From the NCBI GenBank assembly GCA_002323795.1, contig DCPZ01000008.1:10961-74960 (forward strand): 64,000 nt of DNA, written 5' to 3'. This DNA comes from Flavobacteriales bacterium UBA1531. GTDB lineage: Bacteria; Bacteroidota; Bacteroidia; Flavobacteriales_D; Sanyastnellaceae. Numbering within the stretch: position 1 is the first letter of the stretch; each line of letters begins with the position of its first letter. The position numbers and the translations under genes are program-made. Shown piece by piece: positions 27,748 through 35,909 of this stretch. The notes beneath the pieces were generated by a model. It was not told the DNA's origin and made no database searches. It saw only the letters and a program-made list of their open reading frames with translations.

Positions 27748-28269
27748 ATGAGAGCCGTAATAATGGACCTAAACCATGAAGTTCGAGGCTTGCTCACTGC
27801 GGGGGGGATTGTAATTTTACTGGGGTTGTTCAGTTGCGAATCAGAGGCAGTTTTTGCGGGGTCGAAACCACTTGCCCAAGATATTGGATGGGCTTCAGAG
27901 AATATCGCAAAATTCGATTGGCACGTTAGCGATACATTGAAGAAACATGACTTTTTCATTGACCTTCGGCACAATCAGGAATATCCTTTTACGAATCTGT
28001 ATCTTTTTGTGGACTACATCTTTCCCAATGGACTCATGCGCAGGGATACCATTTCATGCGACTTAGCGGATGAAAGAGGGCAGTGGTTTGGCTCTGGTTT
28101 TGGGAATCTGATTGAGCATCGCATCGGATTTCGCCAGAGCACGGCTTTTCCATTGCTTGGTGATTATACCATTAAAATAACCCATGGGATGAGAGTTGAT
28201 CCCTTGCCGGGGATGCTGGATGTAGGATTCAGGTTAGAGCCAACGCCCTCTCAAAAGAAGGCGGGTTAA
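27748..28269 (+). CDS. gldH: Gliding motility lipoprotein GldH
   Basis: Lipoprotein needed for gliding motility in Flavobacterium and tied to type IX secretion. The 173-residue protein has a signal peptide with lipobox LFSC near residue 30. The GldH pattern follows: FFIDLRHNQEYPFTNLYLFVD, DTISCDLADERGQWFGSGFG and GDYTIKITHGMR. ATG 27748 starts immediately after the ricT stop, so the genes are co-transcribed. Its stop shares bases with that of the convergent rhodanese gene: TTAA at 28266-28269 encodes both. Gliding itself cannot be inferred from gldH alone, since some non-gliding relatives keep it. Confidence 0.9.
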   Translation: MRAVIMDLNHEVRGLLTAGGIVILLGLFSCESEAVFAGSKPLAQDIGWASENIAKFDWHVSDTLKKHDFFIDLRHNQEYPFTNLYLFVDYIFPNGLMRRDTISCDLADERGQWFGSGFGNLIEHRIGFRQSTAFPLLGDYTIKITHGMRVDPLPGMLDVGFRLEPTPSQKKAG

Positions 28270-28721
28270 TCAACTTGGGGCATCACGGGTACGGGCACGT
28301 CAAAGTCAAGAGGTTTTTTGTTTTCCAACCACCGCTCCATGCCTCCGATGAGGTCAATGATGTGCGGATGTCCAATGATGCGCAGCTCTTCTGTTACCAC
28401 GCCACTTCTGCCACCGGCTTCGCAATAAACAAGTACGGGTCGGTCCCACGGGATTTCACTCAAAGAATCCTTGCGGTGGTCCCAATCAAATGAAACGTAA
28501 CTCGCACCCAACAGGTGGCCAGCAGCCCATTCTTCATCTGAACGTACGTCTAACAAAATCGCATCGGGATGAGCGGCTTTTAATGAATCCAAAGTCAAAA
28601 TGGATGTTTCAGTGACTTGTTGTTGGTTTTGAGGGTTGTCAGCGGGGCTGTCACCGCAGCTAAAGAATGAGAAAGTGGCTATACAAACCACTGCTATTGG
28701 ACCAGTGAGAGGTGCATTCAT
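28266..28721 (-). CDS. Rhodanese-like domain lipoprotein
   Basis: A 151-residue envelope lipoprotein with a signal peptide ending in the lipobox FFSC. A single rhodanese domain follows (about 45-140), beginning LLDVRSDEEWAAGHLLGA. The active-site loop YCEAGGRS has the catalytic Cys, so sulfur transfer or a thiol-based activity is possible. The domain ends LIGGMERWLENKKP. It faces gldH tail to tail with overlapping stop codons, and its own promoter box sits four bases before the start. The natural substrate is unknown. Confidence 0.87.
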   Translation of the reverse strand: MNAPLTGPIAVVCIATFSFFSCGDSPADNPQNQQQVTETSILTLDSLKAAHPDAILLDVRSDEEWAAGHLLGASYVSFDWDHRKDSLSEIPWDRPVLVYCEAGGRSGVVTEELRIIGHPHIIDLIGGMERWLENKKPLDFDVPVPVMPQVD

Positions 28722-28725
28722 GCTA

Positions 28726-28733
28726 CAAAAGTA
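28726..28733 (-). promoter_or_regulatory. -7 box of rhodanese promoter, leaderless geometry
   Basis: TACTTTTG on the minus strand, a perfect TAnnTTTG match, ends exactly four bases before the ATG at 28721. Confidence 0.6.
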
Positions 28734-28791
28734 GGTAGCGATGCCCCGTTTCCATCAAGGATTGGGAAAATCGAGTAAATTGCCAATCCAA

Positions 28792-28799
28792 GAAATTTG
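28792..28799 (+). promoter_or_regulatory. Possible -7 box of M43 protease, leaderless geometry
   Basis: GAAATTTG, differing from TAnnTTTG only in the first base, ends exactly four bases before ATG 28804. The identical box and spacing recur before the CLC gene at 62804. Confidence 0.4.
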
Positions 28800-28803
28800 A
28801 AAC

Positions 28804-30918
28804 ATGTCTGACTTTTCGTTAAAGGCGCGATGCATTTGTGCATTCTCCTCCTTATATCTACTCTTTTTCATTTTGCCTCAAATGGCAAATGCCCAAACCC
28901 AGGACATTCGCTATTGTGGACAATGGAAGATGGAGCAAGCTTTTTTCAATGCCCATCCTGAGCAAAGATCCATTGCAGAACAGGCCAATGCTCGACTCGA
29001 GTGGGAAACTCAAAATTTCACAGACTTCAACCGAGACGAACTCATTGTGATTCCGGTCGTATTTCATGTCATTCACTACAATGGGCCTGAGAACATAAGC
29101 GATGAACAGGTTTACAGTGGGATTGAGGTAATGAACCGAGATTACCGACTCCAAAATCCGGACGCAGATGACATCATCAGCGAATTTGAAGACATAGCTG
29201 CGGACACTGAAATTGAGTTTCGATTGGCGCAAATTGATCCTCAAGGCAACTGTCATACAGGAATCAACCGCATCGTATCACCGCTCACATACGATGGAGG
29301 TGGTGAAGTAAAGGATTTGATACAATGGCCTAGAAATAGCTACTTGAATATTTGGGTGGTGGAGGACGCCAATGGAGCGGCAGGCTACAGCCTATATCCA
29401 GGGTCTGTCAATGGTGCTCAAGGCGCAGGGAACGACGGTATCGTTGTCGCACATGATTATACGGGCAACATTGGAACCAGTAACAATTATAGATCACGCA
29501 CGCTTACACACGAGGCGGGGCATTGGATGAATTTGCGGCACCTTTGGGGCAACAGCAACAGCCCGGGAGATCCTGACAATTGCGATATGGACGATCAAGT
29601 TGCCGATACTCCGCTTTCTAGTGGTTGGACGTCTTGCAATCTTGATGGCTCAACCTGCGGCTCGTTGGACAATGTCCAAAATTACATGGAGTACTCCTAC
29701 TGCGGGCGAATGTTTTCGGACGGGCAACGCACGCGCATGCGCGCGGCGATGTACAGTGGTACAGCTCAACGCAATCAACTGTGGACACCACAAAACCTTG
29801 AGGAAACAGGGGTGAGTTTAGATCCCATATTGTGTGAGGCGAGGTTTAGCGCGAGCCGTCGAACCATTTGTGTTGGTGATACGATTCAGTTTTTCGACAA
29901 CAGTTATCACGGCGGGAGTGGTTGGGCCTGGGATTTTGGGGATGGGAATTCTTCAGATGATGAGGATCCATTGCATTCATTCGATGAACCCGGTATTTAT
30001 GATGTCACGTTGACCGTGTCAAATGGCACGAATGAAGTTTCATTAACAGAGGCGGGCTATGTGCAGGTGTTGAACTCCGACGGCATGACGCTTCCATTCA
30101 CAGAGAACTTTGAAGCAGAAGAACTGGATGAGAATTGGTTCATGGTCGACGTGTCCAATGATGGGGATGGTTGGGAAATAACTTCTGCTGCGGGGTACAC
30201 CGGTGATCAAAGCCTTCGGATTCTTAATTGGTCAAATAACACGGAGTTTAACCGAGATCAGCTCGTCTCACAAGCCATTGACATGTCTGAGGCGGAGTTG
30301 ATTCAAGTAACGTACAAATGGGCGTTCAGCTACAAAGGCAACAATGAGGACGAGGATGACACTGATGATCGCTTGAAAGTATATGCTTCTCCCGACTGCG
30401 GTGACACTTGGAGCTTGCGCCGGATGCATCGGGGATTCACGGATTTACCATCTGCTCCGCCGCATCCATTTCTGTTTACTCCGAACGGACAGGATGAGTG
30501 GAATAGCTATGTTTTGGACATCCCGTATTCACAATTTTACACCCAGAATTTTCGATTGATGTTTGAATTTGAAAGTCGCCTTGGCAACAATATTTTCCTA
30601 GATGACATCAATATTACGGCATACACAGCAAGCGATTTGCTTGAGATGGAGTCAGGCGCAGGGGTGGATTTTCAAGTGTACCCCAACCCAGCACGCAACG
30701 AGGCAACAGTTTCTTTTTCAACCCGGTTGGTGTACAGCGGGATGGACATCGAACTCCTTGATCTTACGGGCCGAATTCTATGGTCGCAGCGGCAGTTGAA
30801 TATTGCACCGGGGCAGCACCTTGTGGAGTTGCCGATAAATCAGTGGTCTGCAGGCACCTATATGGTGGCAGTGAACCTTGATGGTCGTCGATTCACAAAG
30901 CAGCTTGTGATTCAATGA
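28804..30918 (+). CDS. Secreted M43 zinc metalloprotease with PKD and T9SS sorting domains
   Basis: Secreted protease of 704 residues. A signal peptide ends near MANAQ. The pappalysin-like M43 domain covers about 70-330, with zinc motif HEAGHWMNLRH near residue 236 and a Met-turn in NYMEYS. A PKD domain follows (about 350-420, WDFGDGNSSDDEDP), then a jelly-roll-like domain (about 430-610). The C-terminal type IX sorting domain begins VYPNPARNEA and ends in a TYMVAV and KQLVIQ strand pair. Such proteins cross the outer membrane by the T9SS and degrade extracellular protein. A strong hairpin terminator follows the stop. Confidence 0.93.
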   Translation: MSDFSLKARCICAFSSLYLLFFILPQMANAQTQDIRYCGQWKMEQAFFNAHPEQRSIAEQANARLEWETQNFTDFNRDELIVIPVVFHVIHYNGPENISDEQVYSGIEVMNRDYRLQNPDADDIISEFEDIAADTEIEFRLAQIDPQGNCHTGINRIVSPLTYDGGGEVKDLIQWPRNSYLNIWVVEDANGAAGYSLYPGSVNGAQGAGNDGIVVAHDYTGNIGTSNNYRSRTLTHEAGHWMNLRHLWGNSNSPGDPDNCDMDDQVADTPLSSGWTSCNLDGSTCGSLDNVQNYMEYSYCGRMFSDGQRTRMRAAMYSGTAQRNQLWTPQNLEETGVSLDPILCEARFSASRRTICVGDTIQFFDNSYHGGSGWAWDFGDGNSSDDEDPLHSFDEPGIYDVTLTVSNGTNEVSLTEAGYVQVLNSDGMTLPFTENFEAEELDENWFMVDVSNDGDGWEITSAAGYTGDQSLRILNWSNNTEFNRDQLVSQAIDMSEAELIQVTYKWAFSYKGNNEDEDDTDDRLKVYASPDCGDTWSLRRMHRGFTDLPSAPPHPFLFTPNGQDEWNSYVLDIPYSQFYTQNFRLMFEFESRLGNNIFLDDINITAYTASDLLEMESGAGVDFQVYPNPARNEATVSFSTRLVYSGMDIELLDLTGRILWSQRQLNIAPGQHLVELPINQWSAGTYMVAVNLDGRRFTKQLVIQ

Positions 30919-30954
30919 TGCGCATTGCAGAAGCGAAGTTTCTATAGCTAAAAC

Positions 30955-30986
30955 GAAAAAACGGCCGCACACTTGCGGCCGTTTTT
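30955..30986. terminator. Bidirectional rho-independent terminator
   Basis: Perfect nine-base inverted repeat ACGGCCGCA / TGCGGCCGT at 30961-30969 and 30974-30982 with a four-base loop. It is flanked by an A-run on the left and a T-run on the right. It serves the M43 gene on the plus strand and the small exported-protein gene on the minus strand. It is the only strong terminator hairpin I see in the window. Confidence 0.85.
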
Positions 30987-31007
30987 CATGGAACTATGGA
31001 GAGGTTA

Positions 31008-31433
31008 CTAACTCTTCGATCCCACCAATACTGTTACACATCCTTCATGCGTTAGGGCAGAGCGCGTTTCCGGAACGTGCACTTGAACTTGAAGTTGTTG
31101 TGTTGTTTCCATGTTGAAATCAACGTGGGACACATCGGGTTCATTTTTTCGGCTATCGAACAGGCGTTTTCCCTGCGCATCGAAGATTTCGTAGGTCACA
31201 TCTCCGAGGACTGGATGACTGCAAACAAGCAAGCGGTATTCTTGTCCGGCGAGGAATGTTAGCATCAACTGTGCTTCGTCACCTGGAATGAGGATTGCAC
31301 TGTTATAATTGTCATTCTGAATGTAGCCTTCCAACTCGGTGAGGCAATTCTTTTTGGTAAATGACCTGCACTGAGCGTCTGCTGTTGTTGCAAAGAGCCC
31401 GAGGGTCAAAAGGAGGATTATGGTATGCTTCAT
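31008..31433 (-). CDS. Small exported protein, unknown function
   Basis: A 141-residue protein from ATG 31433 with a clear signal peptide, hydrophobic LLLTLGLFATT then ADAQ. The mature part has four cysteines (CRSFTKKNC, LLVCS and GCVTV), which could form disulfides, and several short beta-strand-like segments. I do not recognise a family. The frame is open to 31460, but those extra codons overlap the upstream gene. It lies 14 bases behind the His-rich lipoprotein gene on the same strand, so the pair is probably co-transcribed. Confidence 0.7.
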   Translation of the reverse strand: MKHTIILLLTLGLFATTADAQCRSFTKKNCLTELEGYIQNDNYNSAILIPGDEAQLMLTFLAGQEYRLLVCSHPVLGDVTYEIFDAQGKRLFDSRKNEPDVSHVDFNMETTQQLQVQVHVPETRSALTHEGCVTVLVGSKS

Positions 31434-31447
31434 CGTACTTCTTGACT

Positions 31448-32371
31448 TTATTGGATGCAAGCTGTTCGAACGGATTCGACCGCGCTGGCAATGGCTAAAA
31501 TGGTTGCATCATCTGCGGCAAAGGTTGGACCTCCGCCGATTGTAAATGAACCGGATTCTTCTCTGTTTGTAGTGCTTTCATTGTTGGTTGATGCTACTCC
31601 GCCATATGCGGCTTCGATGGAGCGCATGGAGGCGAGTAAATTTGACAGTGCAGGTGTCTGCTCGTAGCTGCTGCACAAGCCCATCACATCATTCAAAACA
31701 AGTTTTTGTTCTGCGATGCGTTGCTTCAATTCGTCTGGCGCTGCGTCCAAATGGCGGGTTGCTAGGTACATGCCCTCAACCCATCCAGAAGCTACAACCA
31801 AACCAGCGAGGTCTTCTTGGCCATTGAATTTCAATCGTTCATTCAAATCATAGAATGTTTCGGAAACGATGTCAATGAGGATATCGCGGTCATTTCGATT
31901 TTCTTCCACTTCATTCATTACATCTTGGCTCAAGACATCACTTACTCCCAAAGCTTGGCTGAGGGATTTAATGGAGGCGAGGTAATCGAGGCTAGCGCTA
32001 TTTTCTTCGAAAATCGTCGCATAACTGAGGTCAGCTCCGTAGATGCCCAAGTTGATCGCCTGCTTATCGCTCGTTGTGTATCGGTTGTATTCAGCGGCGG
32101 AGTTCAATGCGTCAGCATGGAAATGTGCACCACTGCGTTTAATGAGTGAAGCGGTTTCCATCGGCGAAGGTGCTGCGTGAAAAATTTTCGTCAACGTATT
32201 TTGACGTGTTGTTACGGCCATACCGTCGCTATCCACTTCTTCTTCTCCATGGCTGTGATTGCCATGGTCGTGACCGGCGTGGTCATCAGAAGTTTCACCA
32301 CACCCTGTGATGAGAAATAAACCCAGGCCGAAGGCGATGGGCAATGCTTGAATTCGTTGGTTGATGCGCAT
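31448..32371 (-). CDS. Exported lipoprotein with His-rich N-terminus, unknown function
   Basis: A 307-residue envelope lipoprotein with lipobox LITGC (Cys24). Directly after it lies a His/Asp/Glu-rich stretch, HAGHDHGNHSHGEEE at 31-45, with five histidines in eleven residues, of the kind that binds zinc, copper or nickel. The rest is mainly helical and has no motif I can name. A Gly/Ser/Thr-rich linker lies near residue 270. Similar uncharacterised lipoproteins occur in Bacteroidota. The small exported-protein gene follows on the same transcript. No TAnnTTTG box is seen; TATAAT lies just before the ATG but is not the usual signal in this phylum. Confidence 0.75.
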   Translation of the reverse strand: MRINQRIQALPIAFGLGLFLITGCGETSDDHAGHDHGNHSHGEEEVDSDGMAVTTRQNTLTKIFHAAPSPMETASLIKRSGAHFHADALNSAAEYNRYTTSDKQAINLGIYGADLSYATIFEENSASLDYLASIKSLSQALGVSDVLSQDVMNEVEENRNDRDILIDIVSETFYDLNERLKFNGQEDLAGLVVASGWVEGMYLATRHLDAAPDELKQRIAEQKLVLNDVMGLCSSYEQTPALSNLLASMRSIEAAYGGVASTNNESTTNREESGSFTIGGGPTFAADDATILAIASAVESVRTACIQ

Positions 32372-32477
32372 AATTATAGTTCTGGATATTGAAGCACAAT
32401 TTGCTTCTTACCTCCGTGTTATACGCAAGGGAACTCAAAAAGTTCCACACACACCAATGTTCAGGACAAATCGGAGT

Positions 32478-35330
32478 TCAATGAGCCTCTAGCCAATCAT
32501 TTCCCGAGGACATATCGACAGCCAATGGTACTTCAAGTACCACTGCTTTTGTCATCGCGGGTCCGATTAGAGCCGTTAATTGTTCAACTTCGGATTTGGG
32601 CACATCAAAGACCAATTCGTCGTGCACTTGCAGGATCATTTTGGATTGCAGCCCTTTTGCTTTGAGCGCGGAATCGATGTTAACCATGGCCACTTTGATG
32701 ACATCAGCTGCTGACCCTTGAATAGGAGCATTCACGGCATTGCGCTCTGCAAAGGCCCGCACTGTGGCATTGCTTGATTGAATGTCGGGCAAATAACGTC
32801 GCCGCCCGAGTACAGTTTCTGCATATCCTTTCCCCCGAACTTCTTCAACGCAATTGGCGGTGAATGTTTTGAGTGCGGCAAACTGTTCGAAATATGCATC
32901 GATGATTTCTTTTGCCTCGCGCCGAGGGATTCCCAAGTTTTGAGCCAAACCGAAAGCACCTTGGCCATAGAGAATTCCGAAGTTTACAGCTTTTGCTTTG
33001 CTGCGCATGTCACGGTTTACATCCTCGGGACTGACTCCAAAGACTTTCGCTGCAGTAGCTGTGTGAATGTCCATTCCTTCTACAAATGCATCTACTAGAC
33101 CAGCATCTTTGCTCAGTGCAGCGGCAATGCGCAGTTCGACTTGGCTATAATCTGCAGCAACAAGGACATGATTTTCGTCACGGGGTATGAAGGCTTTGCG
33201 AATCGCTCGTCCTTCAGGAGTGCGAATGGGGATGTTTTGAAGATTGGGGTCTTTGGAGCTCAATCGTCCGGTGGCGGCTACGGTTTGCTGATAAGTCGTG
33301 TGGATGCGACCTGAGGAATCGTTGACCAACTTGGGCAATGGTTCGACATATGTACTCTTGAGTTTTTTCAGTTTCCGGTACTTCAGCACGTCACTCACAA
33401 TCGGATGCGCTTCTTTGATCTTCTCTAACACTTCTTCTCCAGTGGGATATTGACCCGTTTTGGTTTTTTTCACCTTGGCTGGAATGGCGAGGGTCTCAAA
33501 TAAAATAGGGCCAAGTTGTTTTGGACTATCAATGTTGAATGACTGTCCAGCGTGCTCGTAAATGGCCTCGGTCAAGGCATCTATTTTGGTGCTTAACTCG
33601 ATGTTGTATCGTTCAAGTTCGGTTACATTGATACGGACGCCTTCCAATTCCATATCAGCAAGGATGATGGCCAAAGGCATTTCAACGTTGCGAAAAAGCT
33701 CGGTGCCTGCGACATCTGACAATTGGGGCATGAGTCGGCTTCGAAGTTGCAGGGCAATGTCTGCGTCCTCACAAGCATAATCAGTTATGCTCGATGGATC
33801 CAATTCCCCCAAGTGTTTTTGATCCTTGCCTGATTTGCCAATGAGATCTGTGATGGGAATGGTGGCATAGCCCAATTCAGTCTCTGCCAAACGGTCCAGT
33901 TTGTGGGAACTTTCTGGCTGGATCAGGTAATGCGCAATCATGGTGTCGAATGGACGCACTCCAAATTTTACTCCGCGTCTTGCGAGGATTTTATAATCAA
34001 ATTTGAAGTGGTGAGCTACGGCCTCCTTATTACTATCAGCGAAGATGGGTCCCAGGCGCTCGAGAAGACTTGATTCAGTCCAGTCTTCACTGACTACAGG
34101 AACCCACCACGCCTTGCCGACTTCGGTAGCAAACGAAATGCCGACCAATGCTGCGGTCATGGTATTCAGGCCGGTTGTCTCCGTGTCAAATGCAAAACAT
34201 TCCGCGGCCTCTAAGGCTAGCATTAATTGATCTAAGCCTTTGGAATCGATGACCAAAGTGTACGAATGCGTCGTATTTGATAGGTTGGCATGGCCAGAAT
34301 CTTCGGGCTCTGCCGCTGTGAAATGCCTCGAAGCACCGGCTTCAACGGAACCTCCTGGTGTGCCAAATAAATCGAGTTGAGCTTCTTGGGCGGGAGGGCG
34401 CGGTTGAGCAATTGTGGGAGCTGTTCGTGCTGAATCGCCTCCAGCATCTCCGAACATTCGGCGGGCCAAGGTTCTAAATTCCAGATTTTCCAATGTTTCC
34501 CTTAGCTTCTCTGCATTGGGCTCTTCCAGGTCGAGTTGATCCCACTCAATTTTCATTGGAATATCAAGGCAAATGGTGGCTAGTGATTTGGAGAGATGCG
34601 CTAATTCGATATTTTCTTCAACCCTTTCTTTCAATTTCCCTTTGAGATCAGCGCTGTTCTCAATGACACCCTCGAGACTCCCGTATTGCTTCAGTAATTT
34701 GGAAGCCGTCTTGGCTCCGATTCCCGGAATTCCGGGGATGTTATCAGCACTGTCTCCCATCATGCCGAGCAGATCAATGACCTGAAGTGGATTGTCCACT
34801 CCAAACTTGTCGCAGATTTCTGAAGGCCCCCATATTTCAGCAGGGCTGCCACCGCGTCCTGGCCGGTACATTTTTATGCGCTCTGAAACCAGCTGACCAA
34901 AGTCTTTGTCTGGGGTCATCATGTACACGTCAAAACCTTGTTCTTCCGCTTTTTTCGACATGAACCCAATCACGTCGTCTGCTTCAAATCCCTTTTGGCT
35001 AATGGCAGGGATATTTAAGCCTTCGAGCACTTCAAGAATCCAAGGCACGGATCGCTTGATGTCTTCCGGAGTTTCGTCTCTATTCGCTTTGTATTCAGGG
35101 AATTGTTCATTCCTAAATGATCCGCCTGGAGGGTCAAATACTACAGCGATGTGGGTTGGAGCTTCTTTACGAATGACTTCGAGCAATGCATTCGTGAAGC
35201 CAAAAACAGCACTCGTATTGAGACCTTTGGAGTTGATGCGTGGATTCTTGATGAAAGCATAGTAGGCTCGAAAGACAAGAGCATATGCGTCAACAAGGAA
35301 TAGTTTGCGATCTGAGGGAGCGGAAATCAT
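32478..35330 (-). CDS. polA: DNA polymerase I
   Basis: Repair and Okazaki-fragment polymerase of 950 residues. An N-terminal 5'-3' exonuclease domain (about 1-300) has FLVDAYALVFRAYYAF and GIPGIGAKTASKLL. The 3'-5' proofreading domain (about 345-540) retains its DTETTG metal site. The polymerase domain (about 560-950) has motif A VAADYSQVELRI, the finger helix around KAVNFGILYG, and motif C QVHDELVFD. ATG 35330 gives the conserved short N-terminus. GTG 35354 would add eight residues but nearly touches the promoter box. It is the last gene of a leftward dxs-DUF2480-polA run. Confidence 0.96.
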   Translation of the reverse strand: MISAPSDRKLFLVDAYALVFRAYYAFIKNPRINSKGLNTSAVFGFTNALLEVIRKEAPTHIAVVFDPPGGSFRNEQFPEYKANRDETPEDIKRSVPWILEVLEGLNIPAISQKGFEADDVIGFMSKKAEEQGFDVYMMTPDKDFGQLVSERIKMYRPGRGGSPAEIWGPSEICDKFGVDNPLQVIDLLGMMGDSADNIPGIPGIGAKTASKLLKQYGSLEGVIENSADLKGKLKERVEENIELAHLSKSLATICLDIPMKIEWDQLDLEEPNAEKLRETLENLEFRTLARRMFGDAGGDSARTAPTIAQPRPPAQEAQLDLFGTPGGSVEAGASRHFTAAEPEDSGHANLSNTTHSYTLVIDSKGLDQLMLALEAAECFAFDTETTGLNTMTAALVGISFATEVGKAWWVPVVSEDWTESSLLERLGPIFADSNKEAVAHHFKFDYKILARRGVKFGVRPFDTMIAHYLIQPESSHKLDRLAETELGYATIPITDLIGKSGKDQKHLGELDPSSITDYACEDADIALQLRSRLMPQLSDVAGTELFRNVEMPLAIILADMELEGVRINVTELERYNIELSTKIDALTEAIYEHAGQSFNIDSPKQLGPILFETLAIPAKVKKTKTGQYPTGEEVLEKIKEAHPIVSDVLKYRKLKKLKSTYVEPLPKLVNDSSGRIHTTYQQTVAATGRLSSKDPNLQNIPIRTPEGRAIRKAFIPRDENHVLVAADYSQVELRIAAALSKDAGLVDAFVEGMDIHTATAAKVFGVSPEDVNRDMRSKAKAVNFGILYGQGAFGLAQNLGIPRREAKEIIDAYFEQFAALKTFTANCVEEVRGKGYAETVLGRRRYLPDIQSSNATVRAFAERNAVNAPIQGSAADVIKVAMVNIDSALKAKGLQSKMILQVHDELVFDVPKSEVEQLTALIGPAMTKAVVLEVPLAVDMSSGNDWLEAH

Positions 35331-35356
35331 TTGGTTTCGAGGCGTGAGTAACACAT

Positions 35357-35364
35357 CGAAGTTA
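35357..35364 (-). promoter_or_regulatory. Possible -7 box of polA promoter
   Basis: TAACTTCG on the minus strand, the same variant as before holB. It ends 26 bases before the polA ATG 35330, suggesting polA has its own promoter in addition to any read-through from dxs. Confidence 0.4.
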
Positions 35365-35375
35365 CCACCTCTACC

Positions 35376-35906
35376 TCAATTTTTCGCCGGTTTTTTTGGC
35401 CGTTTGTACACGGGAACAGTTGAGCAAGGCTCCCCGTAAAATATGGAAAGTGCCACAGGTTGTAAATGCCGAATTGCTGTTGCTAGGCTTTCCGCATTTG
35501 TCCCGGAGGAACAACCTTTTATGACGATTCGGGCATCGCGAAAAGATTCCTGTGGCAGTTGATGGATGGCTTCAATTAAAAGTGCTTGTCTCACTGCGTC
35601 GGGCGTTCCAATGCCCACTTTGGCCCCGCAAGCTGTGAGTTGGGAAGTTGCGAGCATCCATGCCCATTCTGGTACGATTGCATCGTTGCTGCAATGCAGT
35701 ACTGCAATTTTATCGGACCAGTCTTCGGGATTTAAGTTCTTGAGCGTCTCCCGAAAGGGTCTTTCTCGGAGGATGAGGCCATTTTCGAGGCAATCCGCTA
35801 GATCAAAAGGCACAATTGATTCGCGTGAAATCAAATCATCCAGATCAATAGTCGTCAGGCCGCTTTCATCCACGCGGTTTCGAATGGTGGGAGCAGCTTC
35901 TTTCAT
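35376..35906 (-). CDS. DUF2480 family protein
   Basis: A 176-residue cytoplasmic protein of unknown function, confined largely to Bacteroidota. The family pattern is clear: SGLTTIDLDDL near the N-terminus, GLILRERPFRE, a central SNDAIVPEWAWMLATSQL, ARIVIKGCSSG and the invariant C-terminal SIFYGEPCSTVPVYKRP. Two conserved cysteines lie in those last two motifs. It starts three bases after the dxs stop, so it is co-transcribed with dxs. Confidence 0.87.
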   Translation of the reverse strand: MKEAAPTIRNRVDESGLTTIDLDDLISRESIVPFDLADCLENGLILRERPFRETLKNLNPEDWSDKIAVLHCSNDAIVPEWAWMLATSQLTACGAKVGIGTPDAVRQALLIEAIHQLPQESFRDARIVIKGCSSGTNAESLATAIRHLQPVALSIFYGEPCSTVPVYKRPKKPAKN

Positions 35907-35909
35907 CGC

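Noticed and set aside
32380..32390. TATAAT next to the His-rich lipoprotein start as a sigma-70 type -10 box
   Set aside because: Bacteroidota primary sigma factors use TAnnTTTG, the spacing to any TTG is poor, and a single AT-rich hexamer is likely by chance.
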